Below are positions 24,197-32,697 of a stretch of DNA of 38,468 bases, one piece after another. The stretch lies in assembly GCA_947449735.1 (NCBI GenBank), contig CANFTB010000043.1:1-38468 (forward strand), read 5' to 3'. The DNA comes from Chthoniobacteraceae bacterium (lineage in GTDB: Bacteria; Verrucomicrobiota; Verrucomicrobiia; Chthoniobacterales; Chthoniobacteraceae). The first letter of the stretch is position 1. Every line of letters begins with the position of its first letter. Under the pieces are notes generated by a model. That model ran no database searches, was not told where the DNA came from, and worked only from the letters and a program-made list of their open reading frames with translations. The position numbers were made by a program, and so were the translations under genes.

Positions 24197-25453
24197 ATGT
24201 CCTCCCGAATCCCCGCCTTACTCGCTTCCCTTCTTCTGAGCTCCAGCCTCGCGCAAGCGGACTTGAGCTACGAATTCGTTCCAAATTTCATCAAGCCACC
24301 CGCAGGATTGGAAACGATCGGCAACGGGCACGGTGAAATCCAAGTCGACAGCGCTGGCAGCATCTACGTGAGCGTCGAAGGCCAGGAAAAGGGTGGTCTC
24401 CAAGTCTATTCCCCGGACGGAACGTTCCTGAAACAGCTTCCGCTCCCCCCCTCTTTGCACGGATTTTCCATACGCAAAACTGCCGATGGCGAATTCATTT
24501 ATGCAGCGGTGAACGGCCAGCAAAAGGTCCTCAAGGCAACCCTGGAAGGTAAAGTTGTTTTGGAAATTCCGCGCGACTCCTTCCCCGCGGAAATCGCCGA
24601 CTCAGTGACGGTCACGCTCAAGGACGGCTCGGTTGTTCGCGGCGTAAAGCCAGCGACGGAAGGGGATTCGCTAACCGTGACACTTCCCAGTGGCGAGAAA
24701 AAGACAATAGCCAAGGCCGACATCGCCAAAAAGGGATCAGCTGTGCTCGCGACCAGCGCAAAGGTGGAGGGCATCAACCCGGTCAAGGACGACACCGGAG
24801 TGACCATGACTGTCGGGGGCAAATCTCAAAAAATCCTTTTTTCGGACATGGCACAAAAGGACGGAAAACCCGCCTATTCCGAAACCGCCGCCGAGACTCG
24901 GAGTAGCTTGAAGCTCACAAATGCGGATGCCGCACCCAACGGCGACATCTATGTGGTCGACGGCTACGGCACTTCTTGGATTTTCGTCTTCGACTCGACA
25001 GGAAAATTCAAAAAGCAGTTCGGCGGTCCGGCAGAACCATTCAGTCTTTCGAATTGCCACAAGGTGCACATCGACACCCGCTTCCAGCCCGCGCGGGTAT
25101 TTCTGTGCGACCGGGCAAACAAGAGGATCATGCACGCCTCGCTGGAGGGTGACCTCATTGGCGTGATCGCCACGGGTCTCCGCAACCCGAGCTCCGCGTC
25201 GTTCCATGGCGACTATGTCTGCATAGCAGAAATCGCAGGCCGTGTTTCGGTTTGGGACAAGGAAGGGAAGATGGTCGCCGCACTGGGGACCAATGATACA
25301 CCCGGCCAAACCAACACTCCCCGGGTTCCCCCAGCTGATTGGAGGGACAACGTGGTCACCTCTCCGCACGGGATCACCTTTGACGCCAAGGGGAACATTC
25401 TCGAAACCGAATGGAACCAGTTCGGCCGTGTGCTACGCTGGAATCGGAAATGA
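24197..25453 (+). CDS. Secreted NHL-type beta-propeller with inserted module
   Basis: The ATG at 24197 gives 418 residues with a signal peptide (about 1-21). Blades resemble those of its paralogue at 17442: GSIYVSVEGQEKGGLQVYSPDG, NGDIYVVDGYGTSWIFVFDSTG, LSNCHKVHIDTRFQPARVFLCDRAN, and a C-terminal SPHGITFDAKGNILETEWNQFGRVLRW. Between about residues 131 and 237 an extra segment interrupts the propeller with repeated strands (VTVTLKDGSVVRG, LTVTLPSGEKKTIAKADI, VTMTVGGKSQKILFSDM). This pattern resembles the small beta module that precedes haem-binding domains in PVC cytochromes. It heads an operon whose next gene overlaps by four bases. Role unknown; a periplasmic binding or lyase-like function is possible. 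Confidence 0.83.
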   Translation: MSSRIPALLASLLLSSSLAQADLSYEFVPNFIKPPAGLETIGNGHGEIQVDSAGSIYVSVEGQEKGGLQVYSPDGTFLKQLPLPPSLHGFSIRKTADGEFIYAAVNGQQKVLKATLEGKVVLEIPRDSFPAEIADSVTVTLKDGSVVRGVKPATEGDSLTVTLPSGEKKTIAKADIAKKGSAVLATSAKVEGINPVKDDTGVTMTVGGKSQKILFSDMAQKDGKPAYSETAAETRSSLKLTNADAAPNGDIYVVDGYGTSWIFVFDSTGKFKKQFGGPAEPFSLSNCHKVHIDTRFQPARVFLCDRANKRIMHASLEGDLIGVIATGLRNPSSASFHGDYVCIAEIAGRVSVWDKEGKMVAALGTNDTPGQTNTPRVPPADWRDNVVTSPHGITFDAKGNILETEWNQFGRVLRWNRK

Positions 25454-26100
25454 CCCGCGTCCGGCGCATCTGCGTCGCGTGGTTTTTGTTGGGGACGCTT
25501 TGTATTCCACCGTTCGGTTCTTCAGCCCGGGCTCATTCCCCGGACCTATTAACCGCGCGCCTAGTCTTCGACGGGGGACCTGAGGTCTCTCTGGAAATCA
25601 CGGCGGACGTAGCGCAAACTCCTTGGCTGCGGGACGCTGCCAATCCCGCACAGGCCATGGGTTCAGCCATTCGCGTGGCGCCACCTCAGGGGCGATCCTG
25701 GTCTCCCAGCGAACTGGGGCCGCCGCAGGTGTCGCTCCATCAGGGCTTCCAACACCCTGCTCCCCAGTCAATCGCCCATGAGGAAGGCGATCCCAAGAGC
25801 GAACTTCTCACCGCAGCCTGGAAATGGAGACCCAGCGTCTCTCCACTTCGTTTCGAAGTGCCAAAGGATCATCCCGCCAACATTCTGCTCTGGGCGGTCA
25901 ACCACCGCTCACCGGATCCCTCGCCAAAAGGACAGCTGTTGCTCGCGTCCGACAAATCCGGCCCCTTCGAGCTTCCCTTTAGACCTACTCCCCTCCAGTG
26001 GAACTGGAAGGCACGCCTAGCAGCATCCGTAGCAGTGTGCGGAATTGCACTGCAGTCCCTGGTAATTTTCCTTCGTTTCCGCAGGCGGCGCATGGCATAG
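25450..26100 (+). CDS. Unknown exported protein with C-terminal membrane anchor
   Basis: The ATG at 25450 overlaps the stop of the propeller gene (ATGA) and gives 216 residues. The first ~28 residues form a signal peptide (VAWFLLGTLCIPPFG, ending before AHSPDLL). The body (LTARLVFDGGPEVSLEITADV, ILLWAVNHRSP, LLLASDKSGPFELPFRPT) looks like beta strands. The C-terminus is a single membrane helix (ASVAVCGIALQSLVIFL) closed by a cluster of arginines, so the protein should be anchored with its bulk in the periplasm. I recognise no family. The tight link with the propeller upstream and the retropepsin-like lipoprotein 12 bases downstream suggests one periplasmic system. Confidence 0.75.
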   Translation: MTRVRRICVAWFLLGTLCIPPFGSSARAHSPDLLTARLVFDGGPEVSLEITADVAQTPWLRDAANPAQAMGSAIRVAPPQGRSWSPSELGPPQVSLHQGFQHPAPQSIAHEEGDPKSELLTAAWKWRPSVSPLRFEVPKDHPANILLWAVNHRSPDPSPKGQLLLASDKSGPFELPFRPTPLQWNWKARLAASVAVCGIALQSLVIFLRFRRRRMA

Positions 26101-26112
26101 CTATGCCCTTAC

Positions 26113-27123
26113 ATGATCCAACGAAAGGCCCTTTCCCTCCTCCTGACCCTGCTGACGGGTTGCGCACAAAGCGTTGACAGGGCCTCGCGTAACACCATTT
26201 CCAGGCTTCAACAATCGCCAGTCGCGGCGGATCCTGCGGACTTTTCAAACGGACAACTGCAACTGCGCTACCGCTGGCAAATCTCTCCGGGAGCCGTTTT
26301 CAGGGTGCCGATGACCACGGCTCTTGGAATTCCGAGCATTCCCGCCAACATCAACGGTGCTGAGGTGTCTGTCATTCTCGACACTGGCAATGCCTTTCCG
26401 ATCCTCTTGGATGCAGCCTCTGCAGCCGACCTATCGCTCCCCACCATTCAAGGCGCCAAAGCCAAAGGAACCGGCATCGGAGGCAACGTCGACGTCCTGC
26501 TCGCGCGTTACGATTCCATCGGCCTCGCCAACCAACGGATTCTTGGAAAAGGCGTCGCCGGGATTTTCCTACACTCTTACCGGACAACGTTCGCAGGCGT
26601 CACAGTCAAAGAGATCCCGCTCAACCTGCTGGGACTTCCCCTCTTGGAGCAGTTTTCCTCAGTCACAATCGACGCTCCCCGCGATGAGGTTATCTTCGCC
26701 TACAAGCGACCCTACCAACCGCCGCCGGGGGCTTCTTCCTTTCCGTTCACCATCGAGGAGGGGCGTATGTGGGTGAACCTTCAAGTCGGAGGCCAGTCCG
26801 TACGCGCATTTTTGGATACAGGGTGCGGATCGGGCCTCCGGTTGCCGGAGAAGACACTCAAACAGCTTCCCGAAGGCGCCCTCAAATCCCCCTTTCTGAG
26901 AAAGCGCAAAGCCATGGGCGTGGGCGGAGTGGAACAAGAACGCGTCGGAATCCTGCGGGAGGCCATTCTTGGAAACCTCCGCCTGACGCCGCTTGAATTT
27001 GACACAAGTGCTGGAGGTTCAGACACACTGCTCGGGTGGCTCCCCTTTCGTAAGAACAGGATCACAATCGACTTCGAACGTCGAAAAGTATGGGTGGAAC
27101 GTGCTGCTGCCACCGCCGACTGA
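26113..27123 (+). CDS. Retropepsin-like aspartic protease lipoprotein
   Basis: The 336-residue protein starts with a lipoprotein signal: LSLLLTLLTGC with the lipobox Cys at residue 17. Two aspartyl-protease half-domains are visible in one chain: VSVILDTGNAFPILLDAASA (Asp-Thr-Gly) in the first and VRAFLDTGCGSGLRLPEKTL in the second. Each is followed by a hydrophobic-hydrophobic-Gly flap-type region (LLGLPLLEQF and TLLGWLPF). Thus a single polypeptide carries both catalytic DTG loops, like a fused dimer. It would cleave or bind peptides in the periplasm while tethered to a membrane. It is the last gene of the 24197 operon and is convergent with apbE. Confidence 0.87.
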   Translation: MIQRKALSLLLTLLTGCAQSVDRASRNTISRLQQSPVAADPADFSNGQLQLRYRWQISPGAVFRVPMTTALGIPSIPANINGAEVSVILDTGNAFPILLDAASAADLSLPTIQGAKAKGTGIGGNVDVLLARYDSIGLANQRILGKGVAGIFLHSYRTTFAGVTVKEIPLNLLGLPLLEQFSSVTIDAPRDEVIFAYKRPYQPPPGASSFPFTIEEGRMWVNLQVGGQSVRAFLDTGCGSGLRLPEKTLKQLPEGALKSPFLRKRKAMGVGGVEQERVGILREAILGNLRLTPLEFDTSAGGSDTLLGWLPFRKNRITIDFERRKVWVERAAATAD

Positions 27124-27174
27124 CCTCTCCCTCCTTCTCAAAACCAGCGGCACCGCAGCAGTTTCAGCGAACCC

Positions 27175-28242
27175 TCAACGCTCCAGGTCCTTCCACCGGC
27201 TGCTGAAGTACTCACCTATGTGGCCGTCCGGCGCGCGGACCACATGCACAGCAACCCCGGGTGTCTCTTCGGCAATTGGAATTCCCTCATCAGGGCCCAA
27301 TACAGCCACCACTTTTGAGAGCGCGTCGGCTTCCATTCCGGAAGGGGCGACAACCGTCACCAAACTGTGATCCGTCAGCCCGACCCCAGTCCGCGGATCC
27401 ACGACGTGAGAATACCGTCTGCCGTCAATCTCTAGCCGCTGGTAAAGGTCGCCGCTTGTGGAAACACACCGGTTTGCGAGCTTCAAAAATCTTGCCACAG
27501 GAGCCCCCTCTGCATCCAAGGCACTGATCTCAACTCGCCACCCGGTCTCACCGGGCGGAGGAGCCCCGAGCGCCATGTCCCCGCCGCCGCTGACCATCGC
27601 ACTTGAAAAACCCCTTTGCTTCAGCACTTTAAGCGCCTGCTCCATGGCGTACCCCTTTGCTACTCCGCCGGCGTCCAGTCGCATTCTGGGCCTTGTCAGC
27701 TCCACCGTTTGAGACCGTGCATCCATTTGCATCGCCCCATAACCGGAACGCGCCAGCGCTTCCTCAATCCTGGCTTTTGCAGGAAGCTCTTTCTTACGTC
27801 GGGCCGTACGCCACAGGTTGACCAGCGGGCCCACGCTCACATCGAAAGCGCCCCCGGAACGCACCGCAATCCTCTGCGAAAACTCGAGCACCTGCCATAG
27901 CTCTGGGCTAACCTTGACCGGTTTCCCCTGCCCGCTCGAGTCCGAGAGTCGGCTCAACTCGGAATCGCTGTCGTAATCGCTGAAAATCGCATTCAGCTCC
28001 TCAATCCTTTGAAACGCAGCCTCCGCAGCAGACTGCGCTTCAACTTGCCCAGATGCATGCACGGTGACCCGCACGGGTAGCCCCATCTCGGCCTTTTCAA
28101 ACGCAAAGCGCTCTTCTCCATAGACAAAAGCGCTTCCGCAGGCTGCCACGGCAAATAATAAAAACGCCGTAGCGGCCGGCTTCCACCCGAAATTGGAGAA
28201 CAGATCTCCGGCGGATTTACTCCCTTTCAACTCAGATTCCAT
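27175..28242 (-). CDS. apbE: FAD:protein FMN transferase
   Basis: From the ATG at 28242 the protein has 355 residues (a start 12 codons upstream is possible). The N-terminus has a hydrophobic helix ending VAACGS, a plausible lipobox as in periplasmic ApbE. Family motifs include VQSAAEAAFQRIEELNAIFSDYDSDSELSRL, GGAFDVSVGPLVNLW, RLDAGGVAKGYAMEQAL, SAMVSGGGDMALG, RCVSTSGDLYQRLEIDGRRYSHVVDPRTG and DALSKVVAVLG. It attaches FMN covalently to Thr/Ser of partner proteins such as NqrB/C or RnfG, using Mg2+. No partner gene is in the window. It is divergent from the M16 peptidase pair. Confidence 0.95.
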   Translation of the reverse strand: MESELKGSKSAGDLFSNFGWKPAATAFLLFAVAACGSAFVYGEERFAFEKAEMGLPVRVTVHASGQVEAQSAAEAAFQRIEELNAIFSDYDSDSELSRLSDSSGQGKPVKVSPELWQVLEFSQRIAVRSGGAFDVSVGPLVNLWRTARRKKELPAKARIEEALARSGYGAMQMDARSQTVELTRPRMRLDAGGVAKGYAMEQALKVLKQRGFSSAMVSGGGDMALGAPPPGETGWRVEISALDAEGAPVARFLKLANRCVSTSGDLYQRLEIDGRRYSHVVDPRTGVGLTDHSLVTVVAPSGMEADALSKVVAVLGPDEGIPIAEETPGVAVHVVRAPDGHIGEYFSSRWKDLER

Positions 28243-28404
28243 GGCTCCCCATCTTGCCGAACGTTTGCCCACGCGCAAAACTTTACATGGCGGCCCGCGC
28301 GCGCGTAGTGCAAATTATTGCATTCCCCTGCCTGCCGGGCCGGCTTTCCCTCGAACAAATTCCTTCGAACAAAAGTTTGCGCGGCGGGTCTACCAAAGAA
28401 CCCT

Positions 28405-29802
28405 ATGAAATCCGCTGCCTTTCTCTCCGCGGCACTCACCGTGTCCCTCGGAAGCGCCTCCCAAGCTGCGCCCGCTTCAGCGGCGGCCTCGAAGGATAAA
28501 AACCCGCCCCTCATCTCCGTTCCTTCCAGCGTTCGGAGCGTGCGAAAGCCAGTGGAGTTTTCAGAGTATAATCTGGAAAACGGCCTGCACGTGATCCTCC
28601 ACCAAAATCACGCGGCGCCCGTCATCTCGACTTACGTCTTATACCGGGTGGGCAGCAAAAACGAACGCCCCGACCGCACTGGGTTCGCGCACTTCTTCGA
28701 GCACCTGATGTTCGAAGGCTCGGAGTTCATCCCGCGCGGGACCATCGACAAATACATCTCGGGCGCCGGCGGCAACCTGAACGCCTCCACTTCCTTCGAC
28801 CGCACGGACTACTATTTCAACCTGCCCTCCCACCAACTGCCGCTTGCGCTTTGGATTGAAAGCGAACGCATGCTGCATCCGCGCATCGACGAAACCGGGG
28901 TGGAAACACAAAGGGCGGTTGTGAAAGAAGAGCGCCGCCGGTCCTACGACAACCAACCCTACGGCAGCCTTTTCGAGGAGCTTTCAGCACTGGTCTTTGA
29001 AGGCACACCCTACCAGTGGGTTCCCATAGGCTCCTTTCAATACATCGACAAAGCGACCATCGACGAGTTCCGGGACTTCCACCGCACCTTCTACCGCCCT
29101 CAGAACGCAACCCTCGTCGTCGCCGGCGACTTTCAACTCGAGGACACGCGCAAACTGATCGAGGACTACTTCGGCCCCATTCAAAACGGATCCACCATCC
29201 CCCGCCCCTCCTTCCAGTGGGACCTCAATGTGGAAGGCAAGGCGAAGGACGTTGTCAAAAAGAACACGCCTCTCCCCGCCCTCGTGCACGCCTGGCGCGC
29301 CCCCTCGGAGACGGACCCCGACGCCTACCCGCTTGAAATGCTTTCCCTCATCATGGGAGAAGGACGCTCTTCCCGGCTCTACCAAAGCCTGGTCGAAAAG
29401 AAGGGCGCAGCCATGAACGTGAGCCCGTATTGCTATCTGCTTGAAAAGACGGGCATGCTCGCTATCCAGGTCGTCGGCCAATCGGGCTCGTCTCTGGAAG
29501 AACTCGACCAACTCCTGACGGAGGAAATCAACAAGGTTGTCGCCGATGGGGTCAGCGAGGAGGAGTTTCAAAAGGCGCGCAATTCCATGGAAAGCCAGTT
29601 CGCCCAGTCTGGCGGCACCATGTCTGAGCGGGCGCGCACTCTGGCGCACTACTCGATGTTTTACGGAGACACCTCGCTGATTAATACCGAGCTCGACCGC
29701 TATCTGGCAGTGAAACGCGAGGACCTCCAGCGCGTGGCGAAAAAATACTTCACTGCAAAAGGACGCTTCACGCTCCGCTACCCGCTCCCGCCCTCCAAAT
29801 AA
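28405..29802 (+). CDS. M16 zinc peptidase, catalytic subunit type
   Basis: The ATG at 28405 begins a signal peptide (MKSAAFLSAALTVSLGSASQA) and gives 465 residues; the earlier in-frame ATG lies in the divergent promoter region. The inverted zinc motif HFFEH is at residues 96-100, in the context GFAHFFEHLMFEGSE, and the third ligand is expected in VVKEERRRSYDNQPYG. The C-terminal M16 domain has PLEMLSLIMGEGRSSRLYQSLVEKKG. It should degrade peptides in the periplasm, probably as a heterodimer with the product of the next gene, which starts 9 bases after its stop. Confidence 0.94.
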   Translation: MKSAAFLSAALTVSLGSASQAAPASAAASKDKNPPLISVPSSVRSVRKPVEFSEYNLENGLHVILHQNHAAPVISTYVLYRVGSKNERPDRTGFAHFFEHLMFEGSEFIPRGTIDKYISGAGGNLNASTSFDRTDYYFNLPSHQLPLALWIESERMLHPRIDETGVETQRAVVKEERRRSYDNQPYGSLFEELSALVFEGTPYQWVPIGSFQYIDKATIDEFRDFHRTFYRPQNATLVVAGDFQLEDTRKLIEDYFGPIQNGSTIPRPSFQWDLNVEGKAKDVVKKNTPLPALVHAWRAPSETDPDAYPLEMLSLIMGEGRSSRLYQSLVEKKGAAMNVSPYCYLLEKTGMLAIQVVGQSGSSLEELDQLLTEEINKVVADGVSEEEFQKARNSMESQFAQSGGTMSERARTLAHYSMFYGDTSLINTELDRYLAVKREDLQRVAKKYFTAKGRFTLRYPLPPSK

Positions 29803-29811
29803 TATCCGGCC

Positions 29812-31254
29812 ATGCGCTTATCCAAACTCTCACCGGCACTCCTTGCTCCATTGATTGCGTGCACGGGCGTCGTATCGCTTTTCACTCCGGTTGCCAGCGC
29901 GGCAGTAGACCGCTCAGTGAAACCCGTCCCCGGAGCGGCCCCGGCGGCTTCGTTCCCCGAGTTCAAGGACATCACCCTGCCAAACGGCCTCCGCGTCTTT
30001 ATCATTCAAGACGACCGCAGGCCCATGGTCACCTTCCGTCTCGTAGTGAAATCTGGCGCCGCTTCCGACGCCGAAAAACCTGGCACCGCCTCGCTGACCG
30101 CCAACCTCCTCAACCGGGGTACTGGAGGACGCACTGCTGAGCAATTCGCAAAGGAAGCCGACTTCTTGGGATCGCGCGTCGAGGCCGCCGCCGGCCCGGA
30201 CTCGATTTCACTCATCGCCAGCTCGCTGAACAAATACACGGAGCAGTTGCTCAACCTGATGTCCGACGCGGCGCGTAACCCCGTGTTTTCCGAGGACCAG
30301 CTGGAGAAGGCCCGGAAAATCGTCCTTTCCAGCCTTCAGGCACAGAAGCAGCAGCCAGAGTCTCTTGTTTCAAAAATGGTGGCCAAGGTCGTCTACGGAA
30401 AACACCCCTACGGAAGGCTGTCCACTCCGGAAAGCGTGCAATCCATCCAGCGGGACGACCTGCAGAAGTTTCACCGCCAGTATTTCCGCCCGAACAACGC
30501 CACTCTGGCCGTAGTCGGCGACGTCCGTCCCGAGGAAGTCCAAGCGCTCGTTGAAAAGGCCTTCGGCACTTGGGAAAAGGCCACTCTCCCCGAAGCGCAG
30601 TCCACACCAAAACCCGAGGTCAAGGGGCTTTCGATCTACCTCGTAGACCGGCCGGGCTCGGTGCAAAGCAATATCGCAGTCTGCCGCCCCGGTCCAAAAC
30701 GCGACACTCCCGACTTGCCAGAGGTCCTAGTGCTAAACTCCACCCTAGGCGGCGGATTTTCCGGACGCTTGTTTCAAAACCTCCGGGAAACGCACGGCTG
30801 GACCTATGGCGCCTATTCCGCCTTCGACCCGCGGCGCGACGGCGGCGGCTTCGAAGCAACTGCGGAAACGCGTAACGAAGTCACAGCCCCCGCGATCACC
30901 GAGATCCTCAAAGAGATCGATCGTCTTTGCAAGGAGCCCGTCCCCGAGCAGGAGCTCGCCCTACAGCGTGAATACAACGTCGGCAACTACCTGCTGAGCC
31001 TCGAAAAAAGCGAACGTACAGCTCAGCGCGTCCAAGACATCGACCTGTACGGCCTCCCTGTCGACTTTTACAAAACCTACGCCCGGAGAATGGGGTCCGT
31101 CACACCCGAACTCATGCAGGCGACCGCGCAAGCCCATCTGGACGCAGCCAACGTTTACGTGGTTGTCGTGGGGGAGGCCAAGGAGATCAAGGAGGCGTTG
31201 AGCGCGCTGGGCCCGGTCACCGTCTACGGCACAGACTTGCAGCCCAAACCCTGA
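29812..31254 (+). CDS. M16 peptidase-like protein without the zinc motif
   Basis: The 480-residue protein has a signal peptide (about 1-30) and the same two-domain M16 fold as its neighbour: SFPEFKDITLPNGLRVFIIQDDRRPMVTFRLVV at the start, then PYGRLSTPESVQSI and NSTLGGGFSGRLFQNLRETHGWTYGAYSAF. The place of HxxEH reads SLTANLLNRGTGG, so no zinc site remains. The Arg/Tyr pair of the second domain, which binds the substrate C-terminus in M16B partners, is retained. This is the usual arrangement of an active and an inactive M16B subunit encoded side by side. Confidence 0.93.
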   Translation: MRLSKLSPALLAPLIACTGVVSLFTPVASAAVDRSVKPVPGAAPAASFPEFKDITLPNGLRVFIIQDDRRPMVTFRLVVKSGAASDAEKPGTASLTANLLNRGTGGRTAEQFAKEADFLGSRVEAAAGPDSISLIASSLNKYTEQLLNLMSDAARNPVFSEDQLEKARKIVLSSLQAQKQQPESLVSKMVAKVVYGKHPYGRLSTPESVQSIQRDDLQKFHRQYFRPNNATLAVVGDVRPEEVQALVEKAFGTWEKATLPEAQSTPKPEVKGLSIYLVDRPGSVQSNIAVCRPGPKRDTPDLPEVLVLNSTLGGGFSGRLFQNLRETHGWTYGAYSAFDPRRDGGGFEATAETRNEVTAPAITEILKEIDRLCKEPVPEQELALQREYNVGNYLLSLEKSERTAQRVQDIDLYGLPVDFYKTYARRMGSVTPELMQATAQAHLDAANVYVVVVGEAKEIKEALSALGPVTVYGTDLQPKP

Positions 31255-31351
31255 ACCGCCGATTCAAGCCGCCAGCGCGGATCTTTTTCCTGCGCTTGCC
31301 TACGCCTCATCCTTCTTCAACACTGGAGGCTCGCATTTTTTAATCCCTTTT

Positions 31352-32503
31352 ATGAGTCGTAAAATCCGTTACGGTATGGTCGGCGGTGGACGCGGCGCCT
31401 TTATCGGTGCTGTTCACCGTATCGCTGCAAACATTGATGGGCAGATCGAGCTGGTCTGCGGCGCCTTTTCCTCAGATCCGGAAAAGTCCAAGGCCTCCGG
31501 CGCGGACCTTTTTCTAGAGCCTTCGAGATGCTACGGGTCGTTCGAAGAAATGATTTTCGCGGAAAAGGCCCTCCCCGCGGACAAGCGCATGGATTTCATC
31601 GCGATCGTAACGCCCAACTTCATGCACTTCGCACCGGCCAAACTGGCGTTGGAGAATGGTTTTCACGTGCTGTCAGACAAACCGGCCACATTCAACCTTG
31701 CAGAGGCAAAGGAGCTTTCAACCATCGTCCAGAAAACGGGTTTGCTCTACGGTCTGACCCACAACTACACCGGCTATCCGCTCGTCAAACAGGCCAGGGA
31801 AATGGTCCACGCCGGTCTCCTTGGCAAGATCAGGAAGGTCGTTGTGGAATATCCGCAGGGTTGGCTCGCAACCCGACTAGAGGAAAGTGGACAGAAACAG
31901 GCGGCATGGCGCACTGACCCGGCCCGATCTGGAGCTGCCGGCTGCGTCGGTGACATCGGCACCCACGCTGAAAACCTCGCCGAATACATCACCGGACTCA
32001 AGATTCAGGAACTTGCAGCGGACCTTACCGCATTCGTCGAGGGCCGCCAGTTGGACGACGATGCAAACGTCCTCCTCCGGTTCGAAGGGGGAGCCAAGGG
32101 CGTCCTGCACTGCTCCCAAATTTCGGTGGGGGAGGAAAACAACCTGAACATCCGTGTTTACGGCGAAACAGGCGGACTGGAATGGCACCAGAAAGAGCCC
32201 AACACCCTTCTGCTAAAATGGCAGGACAAGCCCATGGAAGTCCTGCGCACGGCCAACGGTTATCTGGGGGCGGCCGCAGCCGCAAACTCCCGCACCCCAG
32301 CAGCACACCCCGAGGGCTATCTCGAGGCGTTTGCCAATATCTACCGCAACTTTGCCAACCACATCCGCTGCCGTCTCTCCGGAGCCGAGCCCGATGCACT
32401 GACCCTGGATTACCCTAAGATCGAGGACGGTGTCCGGGGCATGGCATTCATCGATGCGGTGGTTTCCTCAAGCAAACACAACTCCGCCTGGACCAAGGTT
32501 TAG
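31352..32503 (+). CDS. Gfo/Idh/MocA-family sugar dehydrogenase
   Basis: The protein has 383 residues with an N-terminal Rossmann fold ([18 protein letters not shown]), the [31 protein letters not shown] segment in which SDKP replaces the usual EKP but keeps Lys, and [16 protein letters not shown] with the catalytic His. It would oxidise or reduce a hydroxyl of a sugar or inositol using NAD(P). There is no signal peptide, so it is cytosolic. It stands alone: 97 bases after the M16 pair and convergent with the SDR of the following operon. Relatives form 3-keto glycosides, which would fit the DUF1080 protein encoded at 16630, but that link is inference. Confidence 0.92.
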   Translation: MSRKIRYGMVGGGRGAFIGAVHRIAANIDGQIELVCGAFSSDPEKSKASGADLFLEPSRCYGSFEEMIFAEKALPADKRMDFIAIVTPNFMHFAPAKLALENGFHVLSDKPATFNLAEAKELSTIVQKTGLLYGLTHNYTGYPLVKQAREMVHAGLLGKIRKVVVEYPQGWLATRLEESGQKQAAWRTDPARSGAAGCVGDIGTHAENLAEYITGLKIQELAADLTAFVEGRQLDDDANVLLRFEGGAKGVLHCSQISVGEENNLNIRVYGETGGLEWHQKEPNTLLLKWQDKPMEVLRTANGYLGAAAAANSRTPAAHPEGYLEAFANIYRNFANHIRCRLSGAEPDALTLDYPKIEDGVRGMAFIDAVVSSSKHNSAWTKV

Positions 32504-32697
32504 CCCGCCCGGCTAGCGTCGAAGAAAGCGACTGCTGCTCCCGCCCGCACCCGGGCGGGGGGAGACTTCCCCTCTGGCACAGCACAGCAAGCCGGTGTGC
32601 GCGGTGGATCCAGTTACGGAACGGAACAATCCACCGCCGGTATCTCCCATCTCCCAAAACAACCGCCGCCCCGACCGCGTTCGTTTCTGCAAAGAGG
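32504..32697. terminator. Hairpin-rich convergent intergenic region
   Basis: Two strong inverted repeats lie between the stops of the convergent dehydrogenase and SDR genes. CCCGCCCG-CACC-CGGGCGGG (32540-32559) is an eight-pair stem. GCGGTGGAT...ATCCACCGC (32601-32637) is a nine-pair stem with a 19-base loop, extended by CCGG on both flanks. Neither has a T-run, so factor-dependent or bidirectional RNA ends are the likely role. No gene is visible here. Confidence 0.45.
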
